DNA of 64,000 nucleotides from Pisaster brevispinus (taxonomy: Eukaryota > Echinodermata > Asteroidea > Forcipulatida > Asteriidae). Under the pieces are notes generated by a model. The model was not told where the DNA came from, made no database searches, and saw nothing but the letters and a program-made list of their open reading frames with translations. The position numbers and the translations under genes are program-made. How positions within the stretch are numbered: position 1 is the first letter of the stretch; the number at the start of each line of letters is the position of its first letter. The stretch is from positions 15,435,558 through 15,499,557 of the forward strand of contig JAMKCF010000008.1 of assembly GCA_023634235.1 (NCBI GenBank), written 5' to 3'. Below, piece after piece: positions 39,501 to 51,500 of this stretch.

Positions 39501-42500
39501 CTGGGAACAAAACGCTGCACAAAAACATGGACAAGAAAACTGAACTGCAGACACAACTGCTGTTTAAACTGGTTTTCTAAACTTCTTAATTTGCATACTT
39601 AATGCTGAAAAGCAAGGATGAAACTTGACATTCTATACCACTTTGCTAATACACTTACCCACTTCTCTTCGGTATTAAAACAATTTTTAACTGTGCCTCT
39701 GCACGGTATTAATTTTTCAGCGAGATTTTGAGCATGATCTCCAGCACTGTTTCCTGCTTTGTATGGAGGAAATAAACCTCGGTGTGAAGCCTGAAACGGT
39801 TAGTTGTGCATGCCTGTGCATGTTACACAATGGAACATCTGGGTGTTATTATACGCATGAGGCCATTCCAAATCAATCCTAAACAACGATATAAACCTCC
39901 ACCGTGGAAAATTGTGCACAATAAGAAGTCGTCAACATTAGTTGTTAAAAGGCCTCCTAATATAAACTGATGAAAGCAAGACAAGAAGGTTAGTGACACA
40001 ATCACCTGACGATAAACGACGCTAATTGGCTTTGTAAGAATACTTTCTTTTGACTTTGTGGTTATGGGCTCCGTTAGATAATGGCCAAGCCTCATGACTG
40101 TTAAAAGCCCTACCTGAATGTCTGTCGTTAATGTTCTTGTCCTCATTCCCATTTTCTCCCCGTGTACCTGGTCAAAGTTCAAGGGTCACAGGAAGACAAG
40201 GAAAAGAGTTTTCATGCACAAACACCAATGATCCCTCAAATTAATAACTGTGACATAATAGCTAAATGGGCCCAATTTCATAGACCTGCTCAAGCAGCAA
40301 ATATCGCCAAACAATTTTCTGCTTAGAAATAGTAAGCAGGACACCCTGTCACAGATGGAACATCTGAATGTTTATCCCCCAAAAAAAATTATTTTTTAAT
40401 AAAATAGTGCAAGTCACAATTTTTTTCAATTGTATGATCCCTTTGAAAGACAAACAAATTGTTGTTTTACCAGCTACCTTCCTCAGTAATGTAAAAACTT
40501 TGAGAGAACAATGATGTCTCAAACCAGGGCCCAAATTCATAGAGCTGCTTAAACACAATTAAATTATGCCTACCAGAATAAGGTTACTAGCCATAAAACC
40601 ATTTCACATGTAGCACTTGTGACTCGCATCCTGCTTATTTTTTCTAAGCAGAAAAATATTCAGCGCTATTTTCTGCTTAAGCAGCTCCATAAAATCTGCC
40701 CATGTAGCGCCATCCCCAATTTAAAAACGCACACACATAAAGCACTATTAAGCTTCAAATGTACACAGCATAAACACATAACAAGGTCATGTGTCAAACA
40801 CAGGCATTACTACAGAGCTAACTGTTGAACACATAACAAAATTATGTCCATACTCCACTACCGATCCCCAAATCTGAATAATTCAAAAGGAATTCATTCT
40901 GTACATCACAAAGACCAATACAAGGAGGATTGAAATCATTGGTAAATTGTCAAGAACCAGTATCCACACTTTGTGTGACCCAACAAATCTGTGGAAGTTT
41001 AACACAAGAAAACAGTGTAAAATGTGTTTTATGTTATCATATGTTTTAACTGTTTTCAAACATTTAGTTTCTGTCTCGCATGATTAAAACTAATTGTTTT
41101 ACTCGTTTCTTAAAATGACTGGAAGTGTTTCAACATGCCTTTCACATGCTTTGCACTGACTAAGGGTCTCATTAAAAAGGTATCTCATGTGAAAAGAATC
41201 ACATTTAAATGGTGGAAGGAGAAAATTTAGATCAAAGATCAACTTGATTGAAATTAATATTGTTTTTCTTTTGTAATAGAAAGGTAAATGAGTGTGTAAT
41301 AAAACTCAATAAAAAGGGTTTCATAATGTGAAAATAACCCCACTTATTGATCAGTGTCATGCTGGGCACAAATGCAGAGTTTCACGAAAAGCCCCTCAGT
41401 GCCTAGGAATCAAAACAGCACTGTGACGTCACCCTACGGACTCGATCCAAACACTTTACAATTTCATGTGTCTTTGCTGGGAACATGCGAGGTGCCGCAA
41501 ACTGAGGGAAAAGACACCAGTTTTTCTGATCATTTTTCAACAAAATTACTTGGAGGTAAACTTTACACTTGTGACCCAATAATCCTTAGCATGCTGATCA
41601 CTTCTGTTGAATGCGCATTGGGCAAATGCATATTGGGATAATGAGGACCTGGCAGACACCTGTATAGAGTACAGGGAACAGACAGTACCACTCACCTAAT
41701 ATGATATATTGTGAAGTGATTGCAATGGAGTAAACAGACCCATATTCATGTTCAAGCTTCCTCTTCAGAGTGAACTGTCCTGTGGCATCCCATATATAGA
41801 CTATGTTGTGTGACCCGCTGTACAGGCTTTCCTGTAAAAAGAGGGCATAGAATGGTTAACGAGTAATTTGAAAATGTTCTTTGAAATCTATGAGGAGTCT
41901 AATCACCCAATGCTATGAAGGACAAATACGGTTTGTGTTAACACCATGTGTATCTGGTTTGCAGTGTCTATTTGTTCTTTGAAAACTTGTCTTGCTATTT
42001 ATTCTACTGCCATGAAGTAGATTTTTTTGATTCTGGAGACTACTTAGTTCTGAAAAGAACTGTCCTGTTTATTAACTACAACCTGGAGGGGTAGGAAATC
42101 GGCCGGGATGACTACTTTCGCTAAGTGGATTGGGGAATTCTTATTATTACAAAACTGAAGTTGACCTTGGAGACCCTCTTTAAAATATGTTGGGAATTTT
42201 TTTCTATCAAAGGCAGTTTTCATTATTATCATTTAAATTGAATTTGTACATACCTGAGAAGGTTCTATGGTCAATGCCCGAACCCAATGATGTAGTCCAG
42301 GTATCGTTGTAACAGATTCTAAAGTGTGAACTAACCAAACCTACAAAATGAAACAAAGAAGATCAATATTATTGTTGACTTACTCAACACCATCTAAATC
42401 TTGTTTCTTATAGGGGGTTGATTTTACAAGAATAATTTTTTTTTTTAAAGTTAGTCTTGTATTCAAGTTCAAGCGAGGTTTGCGGCGACACCATGTACAT

Positions 42501-45500
42501 GTTTATGAGTTGTGGTGGCTCTGAAAAGAGCAGGGCCCAATTTCATGGCTCTGCTTACCGTAAGCAAAGAATCAACGCTTACCAAAGCAGGGAATTCCAC
42601 TTACGTGAAGCGTATTTTACGGGTTAGTAGAGAAACTTTGCTTGTGCGCATGCGCACTCCACGTTACTAGGCATTCTTCGCTTACACTGCTAGCGTAGAG
42701 ATTCGACACTTGCACATTAATGATGATCGCAAGCGCAGAATTCGGCGGTAAGCAGAGCCATGAAATTGGGCCCAGGTTTAACAACTCAATGCTATGATCT
42801 GTGTGCTCTGATCATCTTCATCAGAATGCTGGACTCTAACAACGCATGCTGCTTCAGTACCGTGGAAGAGGATTCAGTGCTCGAATTCGGTGAAAAAGTT
42901 TAAAATTTTTACTGGACTGTAAATTTTTCCACAAGATCAGACTCAAAATGATTTTAAAAGTTTCTACACAAAGTGTACATGAAAACTGTTTTTGTTTGAA
43001 CAAGCAAGATTAAGAGAAAATCAATCTCATTTGTAACATGTATGGGCAAGCATACTTCGATGTTCGACAGCGTTCACAGTTTTTTACTAGACTACATGTA
43101 AAAATTAGAGCATCTTGTTTTTGTAACACAATGAAGTACTAATATTAATACGCAAATGAAAAACACAAGATCGCAGGATTTGTCCTGTCATGAGATTACT
43201 GGCCCGACACTAAAATCACTAGCCTTGGCCAGTGGTCCAGTGTTATTTTCAAGCCCTGGAATTAGAAATCAGGTATGCTGCGCTAAACTGGTTTTTTTCC
43301 GAACCACCACTGCTCAAAGATAGAGTTTTATGTACAAAGTGTCTCCTCAAACCTCACTAGGATGTCTGTTGAATAAACAGGATTTTACATCAGAGAGGTT
43401 TACAGACTCTCTCTGTCTCCACAACATCTCAGGATAAACATCGGCTTTGTATTTCTCCTCTTTGATGACAAGTTTTATTCCTTCAAGAAACTCTTACGGC
43501 AAATTTGTACACTGATTTTGTTTCCTTGTTTCTGTTGTTTTTCTGTGAGGACCCAATGGAAATAAGTCATTGGCTTTTGGAGGGCTATCATGCAAACCTT
43601 TGATAATTTTGTGCAATTTTTAATTCATTTTCTATTCTTTTACTTTTATTTATTTCGTCTCAGCAATTTGGTCATAGCCAGAGCTGAATAGGACATGCCC
43701 CAAGGTCTCAACAAGCTGAAATCTCTCTTAATGTGGGACAAACCTTGTAGTTCAAATCAGACTTCTCTCCAAATTTGCAGTATTTTTGACCGAGTGAGGT
43801 CTCAACAAGCTAAATTCTCTCTTAACGTCTTAGCAACATTGGGGAAAGTCTAGTATCTCAAATCAGACTTCACTCTAATTGATATCCAATTGAAATACTC
43901 ACTGGCTTTTAAACGGAAAAGACACATCAATGTTTACCTTTATGGTTGACTGACCAGAAGAAAACAGGTACTTAGTGTTCTTTGCCAAAGCACATATAGC
44001 ACTGTCATGAGCATGCTGTTTGGAAAAAATTAAATACAAAGTAATTTAACAGATGTTAAGTTTGCATAGGATGAAAAATGTTTTTTCTGTGGGGTTTTTT
44101 GCTTGATGTTTCAAAATTTTTATGAGGTGTGTGCGTGTACTTTTATCTTTTTATCTTGCTTTTGTGCTTTTTCTAATTTACATTGTTTCTTGAACAAAGA
44201 CAAATTCACTGGAGTGGGATTTGAACCAACGACCTCTGGATTAACATGCTGGCGCTCTACCAACTGAGCTATCGAGCCCTATGTTTGGGGTCTCCCTTTT
44301 TTGTTCAGGGGTGCCAGTCAGAAGCCATACAACCGTTAGCTGCCATGTAGCCAGGGATCACACCCAAACTTACGATACAACCTGGGAAGCGGCAGCAAAA
44401 GGGATCACCTTAAGGTGATGCAACCTATTTTTTTCAAATATCAAGAAATAAACCGCAAGGGAAACTGCCTGGGTAAATTTTAAAGATATGTACAGGCTGA
44501 CTGCTTAGAAAATTTGATATTTGATATTAGTTTTTACTTTGACAAACAAGTTTCTAATTTGACAATCAAGTTTTTAATTTGACAATCAAGTTTTAATTTG
44601 GTAATCAAGTTTTTAAGTTGACAATCAAGTTTTTAATTTGACAATCAAGTTTTTAATTTGACAATCAAATTTTTAATTTGACAATCAAATTTTTAATTTG
44701 ACAGACAAGTGTTTCTTATAACTTACTTTAACACGTTTGTGCTCTGTCATTGTGTCGTATTTCCACATGCGTAAGGATTGATCAGCCCCAGCACTGTAAA
44801 GATATTCCTTGCCAGCCAAAAGAGCATTTACCTTTAAGAAGAGGAAAACAAAATATTAAACAAAACAGTGTAAAGCAACAAGTAGGGGAGAACTTGAAAA
44901 CAAAGTGGCGTGTTGTGGCAAAGGGGTCTAGTTCATCAGACCAAAGCACTTAAGCAAGGCAACTAACGATTGTTGCTTCGTAAAAAGTGGGAAGGCAGTG
45001 CACTGTGCTCTACCAGCCAGGCTCTTAGTGGATGAAACCCATGCCTTCATCTTTCAGGACCATGAAGGGGGTAATCCTGTTTTAGCTCCAGGTGTAGGTG
45101 GCAACATGCCCCCTGGCGACAGCTGGGCAAAACTCTTACAAAATGCTAGGGTCGTGAGACTGAAAGCCACAATATATATAAGGTATATAAATAGGCCTTA
45201 CTGTATCCGTATGTCCTCTGATATTCTGTATGCTGCCCTTGCTGAGGGCGTCGATATCCCATACTTTGATGACCATGTCAGCTCCGCTTGAATATAACCT
45301 ATGACCCCTGGTTGCTAGGCAGTGGATAGCACCTTCATGACCTCTGAGGAACAAATAACAAAAAATTCGGCTAATTTCAATTTAAACTATTCGTTTTCAA
45401 AATCATGTAACCTCAACACAGTAAAAATAAAAGAACAGTAAAATAATTCTCTTGGAAATGACAGAAATTCAAATGGAACTTTGTTTCCAAATAACTGGTA

Positions 45501-48500
45501 CCAGAGTAGACAGAGTAGGCTTTCAGATACAGAAATAATAATGATATTTTGCAACAATGCAAATCGTCAATTATTTTTATATATTTGTTCTTATTAATTG
45601 TTTTCTTTAATAATTTGTTGCTGTTGTTAAGTTTAACTTTGCTTCCACATCGAATCTCCCTTTCTCTTTCACTTTCCAATTTCCAGGAAGTTTGAAGAAT
45701 GTGTCATGAAGTAGAACTCAAATTACAGAGATAGATTAGTATCAAATAGTACATGGACTGCATATAAAGCCAAATGGTTTTAGTCTACTCCTAGAACTAT
45801 GCAGACCGTTCTGATATCGTCTCATAGTTCTAGGAGTAGTTTCAGTCATACTTGAGAATCAACCCAAACATAAACTGCATTCTCTCAGAAACTAACCTGA
45901 GAGTCCCAATGCACTTAAACTCAAATGGCACCTGCCAGTTATCAAAGCTGGAAATTGTATTCTCTGGGCTGGAAGAGTCGCGTCGCACTAAATCAAAAAA
46001 GCGACAAAAACAAACTTGCAAATAAACATTTAAAAAAATAACTACCACAGCAGCATCATGATGTTAAAGGTATTATAAAGGATTGTTAGAGCTGACAAAA
46101 GAGTCTCAGACAGTGTTCATGTTTTGTGTGATCAACAATATAAATGAAATAACACACCTGTGAAGATTTGGGCTCAATCCGTTGTGTGAGTCAGAAGAAA
46201 ATAAAGAAAAACCATGCACAATTTTCAGCATTTGTACACACTGTCCTTAATTTTGATTGTAACAACCGAAATCAGCTTTTGCATGTGTTAACGTTTTCAG
46301 ATACAGTTTATTCAAATATTACTTCATTTCAGAGGGAAATATTTCACAGAAAAAATAACAGAATCCTTATGAAAATGGGATAAAAATTACAAGTCTCTAA
46401 CCTCAAGTTAATACGGTGTAAATTTCCCCAAGGCTTTTTACCCTTCAAACGAAATTTTTGTTAAAATCCAAAAACATTCGATGACATCACATTTAAAAGT
46501 TCATTCCTGAATTCTGATGTTATTCAGTCCAAACGGCATTGAATTTCAGCTTAAGACTGGCCCAGAAATTCCCTTTTGGAATGTACAGACCCATTTGTTT
46601 GCCGATGGCGTCATGTTTCAAATTTCACTCTGAAAAAGTATCAAATAAAATGATATTTTACACCATTTTAACGCGAGGTAGACACCAGTAACTTTTCCCC
46701 TGTTTTCATAAGGACTCTATCTACTGGAAAATGAGTGCATCACAAAACTCATTTTGACCTTGGAGCCCCTCTTTACACTTGTCCATGACCAACCTGAACC
46801 TGTTCTGGTTTTCACCACGATCCGCTGTGCCCGATTGAAGGAGGCTGACGACAGCTTTGCATCATGTTGTTCGACAGCCAATGTTAAGCTGTTGTACTTG
46901 GCCATCATGTCAGCCAAGGCACTATTACAGAAAAACAAAGATGCATATTTGGATGAGCTGCCAACAACTTTTCAAGGAAAGAAGTTCTAGTTTCAAACAG
47001 GGCTCATACCTTTCTGAAACTGAAAGTGTTTGCCGAGTGAATTCTAGCGATGGTGAGAGTCATTGCTGTCAAAAATGTCTGAAACTAGGATCCAAACTTA
47101 AGGAAGTAATTTGAAATGATGGCCTTTCAAACTTTTAGTTACCCCTGGAGTTAGAGACTCAAAAGAGTTTCTGTGAACAGATTTCACAGCACTAGATTTG
47201 TACATAAAATGCAGGATTTAATAGGCCTATATGAAGAAAATAACATCTACATTGTACCTTTTTCACCAGGCAGATAAAAGTCTAAAATTTCTAATCTCTG
47301 TTCTGATACAGTAATAATAATAATTATTTATAATTTGGGATGATAATCATTCTTACATGCAGTTGAGAAGCTGAATTGCGAAGGACGTGTTTTAGAAGCA
47401 GGCATGCAAGGGTGTTTTTAACTGGCCAGCCACTTCAACCCATGTATAACCATGAAGCACAGCCAGAGATCGAAAGTGTTTGATTTTTCTGGAGGGAGGA
47501 AAACCAGAGTGCCCAGAGAAAAACCCCCGTGGCATAAGAGAAAACCAATACACAACTCTACGCACATATGACCTCAGCCGGGGTATTGGACCAGGGTCAC
47601 ATTTGTGAGAGGCTAGCATTTTACACACTAGGCATCCATGCCGCCCTAAGTAAGATGTCATTGGTGGTATGACCATTTTAGATTGCATCAAGGTTGTCAG
47701 TTCAGGAAGAAGCATGTTTTTGTGCTTAAGTAGCTCAATGAAATTTCGTACAGCTGCAAAAGCAAAAGTAGCTAAGCACAACAAAAATGTGCTTTCCAGA
47801 ATAAGAGTGAAAAAATGCATGGCTGAAATACCGTACTTTGAGCAGGTGTCCAGGCTGGCTTTCATCTCTTCTCTACTCTTTTCCAGGAGCTTCACTTTTT
47901 GGGTCAAAATCTGGACTTGCTTCCCTAGGTTTTCATCGCCGGCAACCTATCAAAAAAAGAACAGTAGATCAATTGAATCATGATTTAGAGGTTATCATGG
48001 CCAGTTGCTTCCACAAGAACAACCCATAGTGACTGTAAAGGGCGGTAACTTTTGACCTTTGCCTATTCAGCAAAAAAAGGTCAAACACATTGGGCTGTCG
48101 AGTTGGGCAGTCGGGTTAGCGTAGTGGTCTCCCTGGGACCCTGGTTGGAATCTCACCAGGTTCACTATATGGATTGGGTTTTCAGTCCCTACCTGATTGC
48201 GTGGGTATTCCTTGGACTAATTCTCTAGGGTTTTTACTTGCTGAATGTCTACTTTTATCTAAAATAAATCTAAGTGTAGGATTTAAAACTTTCCATGTAC
48301 ATGAGTGGGATTTGAAACTTTACATGGTGGAGATACAATCTAGTAAGGTTTGCGGTAACACCATGTACATGGGTAGGATTTGAAACTTTGCATGGTGGAG
48401 ATACAATCTAGTAAGGTTTGCAGTAACACCATGTACATGAGTAGGATTTGAAACTTTACATGGTGGAGATACAATCTAGTAAGGTTTGCAGTAACACCAT

Positions 48501-51500
48501 GTACATGAGTAGGATTTGAAACTTTACATGGTGGAGATACAATCTAGTAAGGTTTGCAGTAACACCATGTACATGAGTAGGATTTGAAACTTTGCATGGT
48601 GGAGATATATTCTAGGAAGGTTTGCGGTAACACCATGTACATGAGTAGGATTTCAAACTTTACATGGTGGAGATACAATCTACATGTAGGAAGGTTTGCG
48701 GTAACGCCATGTACATGAGTAGGATTTGAAACTTTACATGGTGGAGATACAATCTACATGTAGGAAGGTTTGCAGTAACACCATGAACACCATGTACATG
48801 AGTAGGATTTGAAACTTTGCATGGTGGAGATATATTCTAGGAAGGTTTGCGGTAACACCATGTACATGAGTAGGATTTGAAACTTTACATGGTGGAGATA
48901 CAATCTACATGTAGGAAGGTTTGCGGTAACGCCATGTACATGAGTAGGATTTGAAACTTCACATGGTGGAGATACAATCTACATGTAGGAAGGTTTGCAG
49001 TAACACCATGAACACCATGTACATGAGTAGGATTTGAGACTTTGCATGGTGGAGATACAATCTAGTAAGGTTTGCAGTAATACCATGTACATGAGTAGGA
49101 TTTGAAACTTTGCATGGTGGAGATACAATCTAGTAAGGTTTGCGGTAACACCTTGTACATGAGTAGGATTTGAAACTTTGCATGGTGGAGAAATAATCTA
49201 GTAAGGTTTGCAGTAACACCATGTACATGAGTAGGATTTAAAACTTTGCATGGTGGAGATACAATCTAGTAAGATTTGCAGTAACACCATGTACTTGAGT
49301 AGGATTTGAGGTTTTCTCATAATATGAACTTTGTCATTCTTCCCCCTAATAGTATTTTCACATCTTTCAAGAAAATCTGTAAGGAAAAAGGAGACAAATG
49401 AAAGTTCCTCAATAAGGAAAAATTCTGACAGAATTTTTCCTTAAATATCACGACGTAGTCGATGACTTTGTGATTACCTGCTGGCTACTTTCTGTTGCTG
49501 TAGTTGCTGATGGTACAGATTTGTATTGGCATGTCTGGCAGTGGTCCTCAACAGCTTGGGATGTTCCATGGAACAAACAACCTACAGTCAAAGTGAAGAA
49601 CATTTACAAATTTGTACGACTTGTTTTGTATTTGGGTTTTGAGGCATTGCATGGTGAGGTATCAACGGTGTTCAGTTTGCGGTAACGCCATGTGTACATG
49701 TATAATATATACTTTGTTGTGTAGATTTGTTCTTGAGAACCTGTCTTGTTATTTATTCTACTGCCGAGGAGTAGATTTCAGAATTCGGGAGACTAATTAG
49801 TCCTGAAAAGAACTGTCCTGCTTATAAATTTCTACCTGGGCAAGAGGTAGAAAATCAGCCAGGACAACTATTTTCGCTTAATGGATCAAGGGGACTTCTT
49901 GTTATTAACTTCACTGCTGCAAAGTGAGTTCTTATTTGGTCTCAACATTTGACTAGCCTGCTCTAGTTACCGTCAGGAGACTCTAGGGTGTTTGATGTTA
50001 CTGAACCCCTAAAGGGTCAGGGAAAGAAACAGATTAACAGATAAAGATAAAAACAGAGAACATAGCCCTAAAGGGACAGGTAGAAAAAAGTTATACAAGA
50101 GGTAAAACAATATTTAATTTTTGTTCCTACAAATTAATATTTCGTTCCCTTATATTATTTCTAGGGAACAAACAATTATTTAAGGTGATTTTTTTCTTCT
50201 TATTTCAATTCTGGTACTAAAATCCTGGTTTCATAAACATTTTGAGCTACAATCTTGTGGATTTCCATCACAAACCCCCCCCCCCCACCCGAAATTCAAC
50301 TCCTGGACTGAAAGACCCTGGTGAAGGGAGAAGCTGTGCATGATCACGCAGCTTTCCTACTTCCTCTCACCTCTCTCATGAAATTGGCACTTGATAAAAG
50401 AGCACACACTCAAGATGTGGTCCTCCAGGAACTGACGCTGTATGATGCCACACTCTGGGCTGTTGGGGCACGATAGAGCACTGTAAGGGCACGTCTTCTC
50501 ATGGTCGCTCTTCTGAGACAGTCTGATGAGCTCAGGGCAGCCACAACTGTCTGTGATGAGTTCATCGTTGCGGGAGCTGAAGCGTTTGATTCCATTCTTA
50601 CAGTACACAAGCAACTCGTCAATCTGAGATTTTATTGCTCTGTAAAGAAAACAAAATGTTTTTAACATTACATACACCAACATTCTTGCACAAGCAACAA
50701 ATTGCACATTAATTAATGGATAGCCACCAGGCGTTTAGTGCAGTACAGCCTGGTACAGCCAAGTCCAAGACAAGACAAGTTTCCGACAAGACAACAACTT
50801 TGTAGGGTGTTAGCCCTGGTAGGACGTCAGTGTATGTTGCACTACACTGACGTCCTGGGTATAAAGCTTCTGCACCATGCAAATAACATTTTGACTAGTG
50901 TTTTTTTCATATTTCTACCTGATCTAAGAAGCTGAAAATTCTGTCCATACATTCTTCATGGCCATAACTACACTCTTGGGGCATCCAAAAATAACAAATA
51001 TATCCATGGATAATATTATTCCAGAAAATAAATCGCAGATCCACCCTAACGTTTTAACTATCATGTACCGATTGACGAGTGAGCACGTGTGCACATGTAC
51101 GAAATGCATAGTAACTCCATTGACTTCCGGGTCAATATGCGCCTTGTACTTTGTAGCACGAACGAATGTAGTTTAGATGTAAGACTTCTTTTTGATCTGT
51201 TGCAATATTTCCCAGCGAGATGGCACTATTATTATTTTTGCAGGCGGTTCGTGGATGATAGCGCCCTCTCGAGATCTCGCGGGGAAATTATGACAAATCA
51301 AAACGAGAGGAATCTTGCACCAGACTAGAGCAAGTGTGACAAACTTGCTATTATACCCAGCAAGATCTGCGGAAAAAAAACCAAGGCATGTGTCGTGTAG
51401 GACTCCTACATCCTACACCATTGAACAGTGTACAAACCGAATGCAACACATCGCGCATGCTCATGTGCCATACGTACATTGCGTACACTTCATGCCCTAC

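Noticed and set aside
39823..40182. 119-codon minus-strand frame in intron 11
   Set aside because: No domain, no repeat-protein match, and exons 11 and 12 already join in phase through a WD40 repeat.
44215..44283. Functional tRNA gene
   Set aside because: A and B boxes are present, but the acceptor and anticodon stems do not pair; treated as SINE head or pseudogene.
44998..45291. 97-codon plus-strand frame
   Set aside because: Antisense shadow of TRAF7-like exon 7 and its intron.
47392..47907. 171-codon minus-strand frame
   Set aside because: Its first part is TRAF7-like exon 4, but beyond the donor at 47836 it is translation of the R2 SINE-like repeat; exon 5 matches the TRAF7 coiled coil in the correct phase instead.
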